From positions 1 to 16,869 of the forward strand of contig JAFGKO010000122.1 of assembly GCA_016928525.1 (NCBI GenBank): a stretch of 16,869 nt of DNA, read 5' to 3'. The notes under the pieces were generated by a model. That model searched no databases and was not told where the DNA came from. It worked only from the letters and a program-made list of their open reading frames with translations. Positions 1-6,827 of the stretch are shown here, in pieces. The stretch is from Anaerolineales bacterium (GTDB lineage Bacteria > Chloroflexota > Anaerolineae > Anaerolineales > Villigracilaceae). The translations under genes were made by a program, and so were the position numbers. The number at the start of each line of letters is the position of its first letter. The first letter of the stretch is position 1.

Positions 1-925
1 CCGCCCGGCGACCGGCGGCCTCGGCTTTGCGCGCGGCGCGTTCAGCTGCTTCCTGCGCGCGACGGGAAATGCGCTCGCCCAGGTCGCGACCGTAGTTTCC
101 CCAGTGCTCGCCCATCTCGCGGCCCCAGTTGCCCCAATCAAACATCATGCCGGCAAAGTTCCCGTAATCAGCCGCTGATTCGGCCGCATCTGCGCGGCTG
201 GTGACGACCAAGTCGCCGCCTGCATCCAGCTTGATCTGCGCGGAACCATCGCCCAGAGTGACCACGCGACTGACACTGTCGTCCGGCTCAATACCAGGCC
301 AATCGACGTTGATTTCGTCGCCGCGCAGGGTCAGTGCCGCGTTGACATCAGGAGGCAGCACCAGCAGAATATCGTCGCCCGCAACCACAGAATATTCCTG
401 TCCCGGTTTTGGGTCGAGGTGGACGACCACGTCCTCGCTTACATCCACCTTCAAGTTGCCGCCCACACCGCGCACGGCCAGGTCATCCGAGACGGAATCG
501 AGCGTCAGGCTGCCGTCCACGTCGCGCAGCGAGGCATCGCCTCCCACGCTTTTGACGTGGACATCTCCCTGCGCGCCTCGCAGGCTGAAGTCCGATTTGA
601 CCGTTCCGATGACCACATCGCGGACATCGCGCATGGCCACGTCGCCATTGACCGCATCCACATCCAGCCTGCCAGCCAGCCCACGCACAGACATATCGCC
701 GTCCACGCTCTGGACGTGCAAGCTGGCTTCCTGCGGTACGTTCAGCGACAGGTCATCCCTGCAAATGATCGTGACCGCATCGCCGTCCTGTTGAATCGTG
801 AGATTCTGTTCATCGTCAATTTTGGCCAGGAGTTCGTTGTTATCCCAGCCGACCAGGCGCAGGTCTCCCGCAACAGACTCGATCACGATGCGCGGCTCAG
901 GGCCGAGAGCAATCCGTTTGGACAC
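1..925 (-). CDS. DUF4097-like beta-repeat protein, 3' end outside window
   Basis: About 308 residues are visible, starting at GTG (923-925) one base after the stop of the DUF2089 gene, with GGCGAGGAGG of that gene's end as ribosome site. The reading frame stays open to the window edge, so the C-terminus is missing. The first 45 residues (V-S-K-R-I-A-L-G...) lead into a run of about 20-residue repeats of the type V-x-G-D-[VMA]-x-[VL]-[RK]-x-[VL] between roughly residues 60 and 170, as in DUF4097/adhesin-like right-handed beta repeats. Near residues 255-285 comes a Gly/Trp-rich stretch (DWGNWGREMGEHWGNYGRD), then a charged Ala/Arg/Glu helix likely to form a coiled coil. No signal peptide or TM segment is visible. 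DUF4097 proteins often stand next to DUF2089 or PspC/bactofilin-like genes and may be envelope-stress partners; the exact role is unknown. The window edge, not a mutation, explains the truncation. Confidence 0.75.
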   Translation of the reverse strand, partial: MSKRIALGPEPRIVIESVAGDLRLVGWDNNELLAKIDDEQNLTIQQDGDAVTIICRDDLSLNVPQEASLHVQSVDGDMSVRGLAGRLDVDAVNGDVAMRDVRDVVIGTVKSDFSLRGAQGDVHVKSVGGDASLRDVDGSLTLDSVSDDLAVRGVGGNLKVDVSEDVVVHLDPKPGQEYSVVAGDDILLVLPPDVNAALTLRGDEINVDWPGIEPDDSVSRVVTLGDGSAQIKLDAGGDLVVTSRADAAESAADYGNFAGMMFDWGNWGREMGEHWGNYGRDLGERISRRAQEAAERAARKAEAAGRRA

Positions 926-926
926 G

Positions 927-1310
927 TCACGCCTCCTCGCCGCGCAAGATGCGCATGGCGTCGTCTGCTGAGATCTTACCGGCATCCAAATCTTCGAGCA
1001 CGCTGCGGCGTTTCTCATCATCGATTTCCGGCGTCTCATCTTTGCCGGGTTCGAAGCCCAGCGCGCGGATGACTTCGTGCAGGCGGTTGCGGATGGTCGG
1101 ATACGACAACTTGAGTTCGTCCTCCATACGGTTGATCTTGCCTTCGCAACGGACGAAGGTGACTATGAATTGAAGCTGCTCCTGGGTCAGGTTGGCGAAA
1201 TGACCGGCCGTAAAGCGGCCCTCAACAGTCGTGTCACACGAGGGACAATGCAAACGGCTGACGGTCAGTTCGTTCTGACAAACCGGGCAGCGAGTAAGCG
1301 CAGGGTACAT
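927..1310 (-). CDS. DUF2089 family zinc-ribbon/HTH protein
   Basis: A 127-residue protein. Residues 8-26 hold a zinc ribbon (C8-P-V-C11 ... C23-P-S-C26 in MYPALTRCPVC...HCPSC). Residues 40-85 look like a sigma-region-4/HTH fold: L-T-x-E-Q-L-x-F-I, then KINRMEDELKLSYPTIRNRL, with the recognition helix around S-Y-P-T-I-R-N-R-L. The C-terminal 35 residues (EDLDAGKISADDAMRILRG) resemble a SHOCT-like short helical domain. These match the DUF2089 family layout, whose members are probable transcription factors, but no target is established here. It lies 21 bp downstream of the MFS gene and is followed after one base by the DUF4097-like gene, so the three form an operon. A reasonable inference is that it controls this operon; the AT-rich region above the MFS promoter holds repeated TTGAT elements that could be its site. 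Confidence 0.85.
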   Translation of the reverse strand: MYPALTRCPVCQNELTVSRLHCPSCDTTVEGRFTAGHFANLTQEQLQFIVTFVRCEGKINRMEDELKLSYPTIRNRLHEVIRALGFEPGKDETPEIDDEKRRSVLEDLDAGKISADDAMRILRGEEA

Positions 1311-1331
1311 GGAAAACCTCCAGTGAAATAG

Positions 1332-2588
1332 TTAGATAGGTTGAATAGTGGCGGGCTGGGCCGCATCTTCCTCTGCCTCCACACGGCGATGCAGTCCCAG
1401 GAAACCGGTCACGGCCAACGCACCGATGATCCCGGACGCATACCACAGGAAACGCGGATCGAAGTTATCAAGGACCAGGCCAGCCAGATAGGGACCGATT
1501 GCAAAGGAGATGCCCCACGAGTAACCGAAGACGGCCATGTAACGTCCGCGCATCTCCTCCGGCGCGAACCTGGCGACCAGCGCCTGTCCTACTGGCGCGA
1601 CAATCATCTCGCCAATGGTAATGATGACCATCGCCAGCATGAACAGGATATAAACCGATACAAAACCGTACATGGCAAAGCCGATGGCGTACAGCGCGGT
1701 CCCGGCTGCCATCATGAGCAGGGGGGGGCGCTTTTCGATGCGACGGGTGATGCCGAACTGGAAGAGCACCACCATGGCTGCGTTGAGGCTCAAAATGTAG
1801 CCATACCCCGACTCAGGGACGCCATGCATATCCCGCAGGTACACACCCAGCGTGGTGTTCATGTTCATATAGACCAGGGTCATCAGGATACACGCGCCCA
1901 TGAATAGCAGAAAAGGCAGGTCACGCAGCACGCGGAAGTAACCGCCAAATGTCCCTGCCATGCTTTCCTGCGCTGCGCCCGGTTGCGCCTGGGGTTTGGT
2001 CTCCGGCAGGAATCGCCAGACGAGGACCGCCGTGATCAGGCTGATGACAGCATCGGCAATGAACAAGGCCAGGTAAGACCTAGCGGCCAGCAGACCGCCG
2101 ATGGCCGGCCCAATCGTCACGGACAAATTGAAGGCCACGCGGATAATCCCGTAGCCCTGGGCGCGTTTCTCTTCCGGCAGCAGGTCGGCCACCATCGCAT
2201 TGTGGGCCGGGCCGGCAACGTCGCTCAAGATACCTACAGTGAGAGCTAACACGAAGAAAGCCTCAAAGGAATTGACCAGACCCATCGCGACCGCGCTGAA
2301 GGAGGAGGCGATCAGGCCAAAGATCACGATGCCTTTGCGCCCCAGGCGGTCGGTCAGCGCGCCGCCAAATGTGGAACTGATAAAACCCGAGAGTGAGAAA
2401 ACGGCAAACAACACGCCGACTTCGGTCATACCTACACCGAACTTCTTAGTCAGGTACAGGGCGAAGAAGGGGTACAGCATCGCGCCACCGACCCGGTCGA
2501 TGAACGTGATCAGCACCAGGGTCCAGAACGCCCGCGGGTATTCGTGGTAAATATCCACCAGCTTTTGTCGTTGCTTCTCAATAAACAT
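1332..2588 (-). CDS. MFS transporter (DHA1-like efflux type)
   Basis: A 418-residue protein with 12 predicted TM segments and a short cytosolic N-terminus (MFIEKQRQKLVDIYHEYPRAF), the usual length for 12-TM MFS drug/metabolite antiporters. The signature loop between TM2 and TM3 is clear: GGALTDRLGRKG at residues 75-86 (motif A, D-R-x-G-R-K). A proton/antiport-type motif occurs in TM5 (NLSVTIGPAIGGLLA, about residues 154-168, motif C-like GPxxGG). The C-half repeats the pattern with RGRYMAVFGYSWGISFAIGP at about 345-364. These features place it among multidrug-type MFS exporters; the substrate cannot be read from sequence. It is the first gene of a three-gene operon with the DUF2089 regulator and the DUF4097-like protein, and stands divergent to corA. 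The start ATG (2586-2588) has only a weak purine-rich site (AAGAAAG) upstream. Confidence 0.88.
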   Translation of the reverse strand: MFIEKQRQKLVDIYHEYPRAFWTLVLITFIDRVGGAMLYPFFALYLTKKFGVGMTEVGVLFAVFSLSGFISSTFGGALTDRLGRKGIVIFGLIASSFSAVAMGLVNSFEAFFVLALTVGILSDVAGPAHNAMVADLLPEEKRAQGYGIIRVAFNLSVTIGPAIGGLLAARSYLALFIADAVISLITAVLVWRFLPETKPQAQPGAAQESMAGTFGGYFRVLRDLPFLLFMGACILMTLVYMNMNTTLGVYLRDMHGVPESGYGYILSLNAAMVVLFQFGITRRIEKRPPLLMMAAGTALYAIGFAMYGFVSVYILFMLAMVIITIGEMIVAPVGQALVARFAPEEMRGRYMAVFGYSWGISFAIGPYLAGLVLDNFDPRFLWYASGIIGALAVTGFLGLHRRVEAEEDAAQPATIQPI

Positions 2589-2628
2589 TCGAATTCTTTC
2601 TTAATAGAAATCCGTCTTTTCTAAATTT

Positions 2629-2656
2629 ATTATAGCCAATAAATTGATTTTGTCAA
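2629..2656 (-). promoter_or_regulatory. Consensus sigma-70 promoter for the MFS operon
   Basis: Read on the minus strand, TTGACA (2651-2656) and TATAAT (2629-2634) are both perfect matches, separated by 16 bp. The start of transcription would fall near 2622, about 35 bp before the MFS start codon. The region just upstream is very AT-rich and carries an AATATTGATATT palindrome (2661-2672) and TTGAT repeats that could bind a regulator. Confidence 0.75.
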
Positions 2657-2744
2657 GTTAAATATTGATATTATTGATTTTTCTATCAAAATTATTCAAC
2701 TAATCCCATGCTAAATAAACCTTTTCCAGTGGCTATGAGTCACT

Positions 2745-2774
2745 GATTTCCGAAACTCGATTTAGCGATACAAT
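2745..2774 (+). promoter_or_regulatory. Weak candidate promoter for corA
   Basis: TACAAT (2769-2774) is a good -10 box about 30 bp before the corA start. The -35 region 17-19 bp upstream (GATTTC/ATTTCC) is poor. A short dyad CAGTG-N9-CACTG (2727-2731/2741-2745) sits just upstream and might be an activator site. Only the -10 is persuasive. Confidence 0.3.
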
Positions 2775-2805
2775 TACTTCAATCTCTATCGCAAACGGAG
2801 GCGGC

Positions 2806-3795
2806 ATGATCCGTTCATTGTATTACCTGCCCAAAAAACCTCTGCGCACCGATGTGCAACCGGATGAATTCGCCAGAGTCATCCAAAACCGTAATAGTGT
2901 ACTCTGGGTCGATTTCTCGGGCGAGGCTCCAGAAGTATGCGAACCCATCCTGCAACAGTTTGGCTTCCATCCCCTGGCCATCGACGACGCCCTGCAGGAA
3001 ACCCACTCCCCCAAACTGGACGATTGGAGCGAGTATCTTTATATCGTCATCAATTACATGCGTTTGAACGGGGAGTCAGCAGACAACTGGGATACTGAAA
3101 TAGATGAGTTGGATATTTTCCTGGGTTCCAACTACGTGATCACGCACCATGACCGCCCCCACGCCTCCATCGATGCAACCTGGATTTCCTGCCAGCGCGA
3201 CCTTCGACATGTCCAGGAGGGCGCCGACCATTTGTTATATAAGATCATCGACAATGTCGTGGCAGACTATATGCCCATAGTAGAGCGCATCGATGAGGCC
3301 ATCGACGCCATCGAGGATGAAGTCTTCGACCGTCCCGCTCCCAATACCCTGGAACGCATCTTTGCCCTCAAGCGCATACTCCTGGCGATGAGGCGTATTT
3401 TGTTGCCCCAGCGCGAGGTGCTCAACAAATTGGCTCGGGACGATTACCGGGTCATCGACCAAAAAGACCGCATCTTCTTCCGTGATATTTACGACCACCT
3501 CGTCCGCCTGCATGACTTGAACGAAAGCCTGCGCGACCTGGTTAGTGGCGCGCTGGATACATACCTCTCAGTGATCAACAACCGTATGAACGAGATTATG
3601 AAAACCTTCACTCTTATCACCACCCTGTTCATGCCCATCACTTTTGTCACTGGCTTCTTTGGTATGAACTTCTTCGAGCCAGTCGCAAAATTGGTCGGCT
3701 GGACAACACGGGAGGCATTCATCACCACATTGGGAATACTTGCTTTGCTACCTGCGGGAATGTATTTCTGGATGCGCCGACGGACTTGGGTTTAG
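2806..3795 (+). CDS. corA: CorA-type magnesium/cobalt channel
   Basis: A 329-residue protein of the CorA/MIT family, which forms pentameric divalent-cation channels in the inner membrane. The decisive features are at the C-terminus: TM1 at about 266-285 ends in the signature G286-M-N288 (TGFFGMNFFEP), and TM2 spans about 305-322, followed by the basic tail MRRRTWV as in CorA, where basic residues ring the pore mouth. Residues 1-130 form the alpha/beta cytosolic domain (HPLAIDDALQETHSPKLDDWSEYLYI is typical), and 140-260 the long stalk helices (LLYKIIDNVVADYMPIVERIDE). Start is supported by GGAGG (2797-2801) four bases before ATG. It stands alone between the divergent MFS operon and lexA, with no clear terminator before lexA. 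Transport of Mg2+ is the family default; Co2+ or Ni2+ transport or Mg efflux cannot be excluded. Confidence 0.93.
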   Translation: MIRSLYYLPKKPLRTDVQPDEFARVIQNRNSVLWVDFSGEAPEVCEPILQQFGFHPLAIDDALQETHSPKLDDWSEYLYIVINYMRLNGESADNWDTEIDELDIFLGSNYVITHHDRPHASIDATWISCQRDLRHVQEGADHLLYKIIDNVVADYMPIVERIDEAIDAIEDEVFDRPAPNTLERIFALKRILLAMRRILLPQREVLNKLARDDYRVIDQKDRIFFRDIYDHLVRLHDLNESLRDLVSGALDTYLSVINNRMNEIMKTFTLITTLFMPITFVTGFFGMNFFEPVAKLVGWTTREAFITTLGILALLPAGMYFWMRRRTWV

Positions 3796-3821
3796 GGACA
3801 AAAAAACGCTTTCTGCGAGCC

Positions 3822-3850
3822 TTGACACAGAACGGATGTTCGTGTATATT
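3822..3850 (+). promoter_or_regulatory. lexA promoter with SOS (LexA) box in the spacer
   Basis: TTGACA (3822-3827) and TATATT (3845-3850) are separated by exactly 17 bp. Inside the spacer lies GAAC-GGAT-GTTC (3830-3841), a perfect match to the Gram-positive LexA/DinR core GAAC-N4-GTTC. LexA bound there would cover both promoter elements, so this is autoregulation of lexA. It is the only perfect GAAC-N4-GTTC I noticed in the window. Confidence 0.88.
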
Positions 3851-3907
3851 TATAGCACAAATGAGCGAATAATGCTCACCCGTGCCAGGTAATGGCAGGA
3901 GGCAGTT

Positions 3908-4609
3908 ATGATGATGGTTCGTAAAAGTAAAGGTTTGAGTGAGCGTCACATCCGCGTTTTGGAATTCCTGGTAAAGTACCAGAACGAGAATGACCGTCCC
4001 CCCTCTATCCGCGAGATTGGCGATGCAGCCAAAATCTCTTCCACTTCCGTTGTTAACTATTATCTCGAACAACTCGAGAAGATGGGCTACATCGAACGCG
4101 ATGGCCGTGTTTCGCGCGGACTCCGGCTGACTGACAAGGTCAACGAGGTCATCCAGGTCATCACCGACCTGATGCGCATTCCTGTAATGGGACGCATCGT
4201 TGCCAGCGCTCCGGTCCCGGTGCCTGCTTCAGACTTCCCTTATTACGATGCCGAAACCAGCGTCGAAATTGCCACCTCCCTGCTGCCCGCGCCGGAAAAG
4301 AATAAGCAGCTCTTTGCTCTAGAAGTAGATGGGGACTCAATGATCGATGCCATGGTCAACGACGGTGACTATGTCATCATGAAGCCGGTCGCCAGCAATG
4401 CCGAAGTCCGCAATGGTGAGATGGTGGCTGTGTGGCTCCCCAACCGGGATGAGACCACGCTCAAATACTTCTACAAAGAAAAGGAAGGCTATCGCCTGCA
4501 ACCCGCAAACCCAACTATGCAAGCGATCATGATTAATAAAGAGGAACCTTTGGAGATCAAAGGTAAAGTTGTGATGGTCATCCGCAAAGTAGACACGGTT
4601 GCAGCGTAA
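3908..4609 (+). CDS. lexA: LexA repressor (SOS response)
   Basis: A 233-residue LexA. Residues about 9-70 are the winged HTH (SERHIRVLEFLVKYQNENDR, PPSIREIGDA, SSTSVVNYYLEQLEKMGYI). Residues 91-105 hold the self-cleavage region and about 120-230 the S24 peptidase domain with catalytic Ser154 in DGDSM and Lys186 in TTLKYF (numbered from the first ATG). DNA damage acting through RecA should trigger self-cleavage and open SOS genes. The scissile pair, normally Ala-Gly, reads Ala99-Ser100 here (GRIVASAP). Three ATG codons follow in tandem (3908, 3911, 3914); AGGAGG at 3897-3902 gives spacings of 5, 8 and 11 bases, so the second ATG is as likely a start as the first. The promoter upstream carries a LexA box, and an intrinsic terminator follows. 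Confidence 0.95.
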   Translation: MMMVRKSKGLSERHIRVLEFLVKYQNENDRPPSIREIGDAAKISSTSVVNYYLEQLEKMGYIERDGRVSRGLRLTDKVNEVIQVITDLMRIPVMGRIVASAPVPVPASDFPYYDAETSVEIATSLLPAPEKNKQLFALEVDGDSMIDAMVNDGDYVIMKPVASNAEVRNGEMVAVWLPNRDETTLKYFYKEKEGYRLQPANPTMQAIMINKEEPLEIKGKVVMVIRKVDTVAA

Positions 4610-4637
4610 AAATCAATATCGAATGTCGAACAAGACG

Positions 4638-4665
4638 GCCCACGGTGTGGGCTGTTTTGTTTTTT
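4638..4665 (+). terminator. Intrinsic terminator of lexA
   Basis: GCCCAC (4638-4643), loop GGT, GTGGGC (4647-4652), then TGTTTTGTTTTTT. It starts 29 bases after the lexA stop. A classic rho-independent signal. Confidence 0.88.
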
Positions 4666-4730
4666 AAGATAATGAATTTGACATGATAAGTTCGTACACC
4701 GGAGAGTAGAATCTCTATGAGTGTTAATAA

Positions 4731-5612
4731 ATGGATACCTCACAACAATTACGGGCAGCTTACGAAACCGCCAGAGCAGGTGACCGACCAAGAGCACGCC
4801 AGATTGTAAAGGAAATCCTCAAGGTCGAACCCAATAATGATGCGGCCTGGTATCTCTATGCCAGGATTGCGGAAAACAGACAAAGGTCCATCTATTGCCT
4901 TGAAAAAGTTCTGGAAATCAATCCCTCCCATGTGCGCGCCAGTCAGGATTTGGAAAGATTCAAGACTGACAGCCAAGGTTCCCCACCTCCACAAAGACAA
5001 AATTTGCCCGTACATACCGGGGAACAAACACCGAAAAAGCAACCTTCAACGAAATTTCCTGTTTGGATTCTGATCACTGTTGCGGGTTTTGCGAGTATCG
5101 TGGTCATCGCATGTATTGGTTACTTTTTTATTGCTGGGGCACTGCTCCCGAGCGCACAACCGTCAAGTCTGGCCACGGCGCGACCTAGTGTACTTTCCAC
5201 GCCAACCAGCGACTGCACCTGCCTTCAGGCAACAGTCTATCTGGACGAAACCTTTTCCAGGGTCGAAACCATTGAAACCCAAATAATGAGCATCGCGAAT
5301 GCCTACGAAGACGATACCCTGTTCCAACTTGATTTTGCGACATTTAGTTCGCAAGCAAAAGCCGTCTACAAGGAGCAACAGGCAGAAACTGCCCCATCGT
5401 GCTTGCAGGCTTTCCAGAATAAAACTGTCTCCCTTCTATGGAACTGGCAGCAAACAATGGAGTATGCAGCGAACGGCCAGTATGATGCAGTAGATGTATT
5501 CTTTCAAGGCTTCATGGATGATTTCTCCGCCCTGGATAGCGAGGCAAATAGGCTGTTAGAGGAAGAGCTGAACGGCTGCATCATGGATCCCGATTCCGGG
5601 CCAAATTTATAA
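4731..5612 (+). CDS. TPR-like single-pass membrane protein, function unknown
   Basis: A 293-residue protein. Residues 1-70 resemble two TPR units (QLRAAYETARAGDRPRARQI, VKEILKVEPNNDAAWYLYAR, then YCLEKVLEINPSHVRASQDLERF), a protein-binding fold. A Pro/Gln-rich linker (75-104) leads to one TM helix at about 106-133 (WILITVAGFASIVVIACIGY). The C-terminal 150 residues are predicted outside the membrane; they hold cysteines in CTCLQ, SCLQ and GCIM that could form disulfides and an alpha-helical array. I do not recognise the outer domain. Proteins of this layout are common in Anaerolineae as hypotheticals. The ATG at 4731 lacks a nearby ribosome site; GGAGAG at 4701-4706 fits better a 30-codon out-of-frame ORF from ATG 4717, so the start or mode of initiation is uncertain. 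It is monocistronic, between the lexA terminator and a bidirectional terminator. Confidence 0.75.
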   Translation: MDTSQQLRAAYETARAGDRPRARQIVKEILKVEPNNDAAWYLYARIAENRQRSIYCLEKVLEINPSHVRASQDLERFKTDSQGSPPPQRQNLPVHTGEQTPKKQPSTKFPVWILITVAGFASIVVIACIGYFFIAGALLPSAQPSSLATARPSVLSTPTSDCTCLQATVYLDETFSRVETIETQIMSIANAYEDDTLFQLDFATFSSQAKAVYKEQQAETAPSCLQAFQNKTVSLLWNWQQTMEYAANGQYDAVDVFFQGFMDDFSALDSEANRLLEEELNGCIMDPDSGPNL

Positions 5613-5625
5613 CGATCCTAAGCAC

Positions 5626-5658
5626 AAAAAAGACGGCTCGTTGAAAGCCGTCTTTTTT
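5626..5658. terminator. Bidirectional terminator between convergent transcripts
   Basis: AAAAAAGACGGCT (5626-5638) and AGCCGTCTTTTTT (5646-5658) are perfect complements with a 7-base loop; the pairing even extends two more bases each side. With A and T tracts flanking the GC stem it works on both strands, ending the TPR-like gene (plus) and the ubiquitin-like operon (minus). Confidence 0.92.
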
Positions 5659-5679
5659 GTTGTGTTTTATATGTTGTAT

Positions 5680-6825
5680 TTACTTGAACCTGACGCCAGG
5701 TTCTTTATGGCCCGCCGGCGGTTTGTCCAGTTTGATCCGGCTCTTGGATTTCGAGGGTTTCGAGCTTGCAAAAACCTGTGCGGTACGACTGAACAATCCC
5801 GGCACAACCAGCAAAACCAAGATAGCTGCCAGGATACTGCCGAATAGCAGCCACGAGCGACCGGAGACTTCAGGCAGCACGCCACCAGGGTTATACTCCG
5901 CTTCCATCGAAACGCCAATTTCTGAAAGCGATACCGTCAGATCGCGGTTGATACCGTCGCGCAATGGAGAGGGCGAGATATATGTGATGGCATATTCGCT
6001 CTGAAGCGACTGCCCATATTGTCGGTACAGCGTGCTTAATGTTTGGGCATCAGTGGCAAAAGCATACTGGCCGCCTGCTCCCTCGGCTAAAGCCCGCAAC
6101 CCGGCTTCGTCCAGCCCTTCCTGACCGCTAGCAGTGATATCGCCAAAGCCTATCGCAGAGATCGACAGGCCGCTCTCGCCAATACTATTGATCACATCTT
6201 CAGCCGTACTGCTGCTCTGGTTATCCATACCGTCGGTCAGGACGATGATCGCTTTGCGGCCTGAAACACTTTCCAACGCTTTTTCTGCCTCGATCAGGGC
6301 ATTATACATGGCCGTATCACTGCCGGTTTGCAGCCCATCGATGGCGCTGATCAAGGTTGGAATATCCGTTGTGATCGGCTGAACGGTATAAACCTGCGTG
6401 TCATACGTGATCAACCCAGCCTGATCCCCGGCGCGCATCCCGCTGACGTAAGCTTTAGCTGCCTCTTTGGCCGCACCGATCTTGTCATTCTTGTCCATGC
6501 TGCCGGAAATATCGATGACCAGTATGGTCGTCACGGGGATGGCTTCACCACCGACGACTGCGCCGCCACCCTGGACGTTTACCGGCTGCATCAATTCGCC
6601 ATTCTCATGGATCTGGATTGTTTCCGGGTCTACGCCGACAGGCGCGCCAGAAGCATTCGTAACCGAGACGTAAACGGTCACGTTGGGGAACTGGGAATTG
6701 TCTACCTGGGTGATGCGCACCTGCGCGTCGTCGGCCTGCGCGGCAACCTGCGAGAATGGTTGCAGCCCAATGAACGAGAGCAGGATGAAGGTCAGAATGA
6801 AGCGTAAATATTTATTCGCAGTCAT
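5680..6825 (-). CDS. VWA-domain protein with signal peptide and C-terminal TM anchor (last gene of UBL operon)
   Basis: A 381-residue protein. Residues 1-30 are a signal peptide (RFILTFILLSFIGLQPF, then Q-V-A-A-Q). Residues 32-85 form a beta domain with IHENG. The von Willebrand factor A domain spans about 98-270 with a complete MIDAS metal site: D105-x-S107-x-S109, T171 and D198 (LTDGMD). A TM helix lies at 325-343, and a basic tail follows (residues 350-381, rich in Lys/Arg/Ser, with SRIKLDKPP and the C-terminal PGVRFK). Topology from the signal peptide and the single TM places VWA outside the membrane and the tail in the cytosol. The tail motif resembles those ending the E2 and E1 of the same operon. 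It starts 2 bases after the FHA gene's stop, with GAGGTAG as ribosome site. VWA domains often bind partners through the metal; the partner here is unknown. Confidence 0.88.
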   Translation of the reverse strand: MTANKYLRFILTFILLSFIGLQPFSQVAAQADDAQVRITQVDNSQFPNVTVYVSVTNASGAPVGVDPETIQIHENGELMQPVNVQGGGAVVGGEAIPVTTILVIDISGSMDKNDKIGAAKEAAKAYVSGMRAGDQAGLITYDTQVYTVQPITTDIPTLISAIDGLQTGSDTAMYNALIEAEKALESVSGRKAIIVLTDGMDNQSSSTAEDVINSIGESGLSISAIGFGDITASGQEGLDEAGLRALAEGAGGQYAFATDAQTLSTLYRQYGQSLQSEYAITYISPSPLRDGINRDLTVSLSEIGVSMEAEYNPGGVLPEVSGRSWLLFGSILAAILVLLVVPGLFSRTAQVFASSKPSKSKSRIKLDKPPAGHKEPGVRFK

Positions 6826-6827
6826 CG

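Noticed and set aside
201..1072. Long plus-strand open frames at the left end
   Set aside because: They are antisense shadows of the minus-strand GTG-started DUF4097-like gene; their translations are biased (Ser/Thr/Pro) and show no domain.
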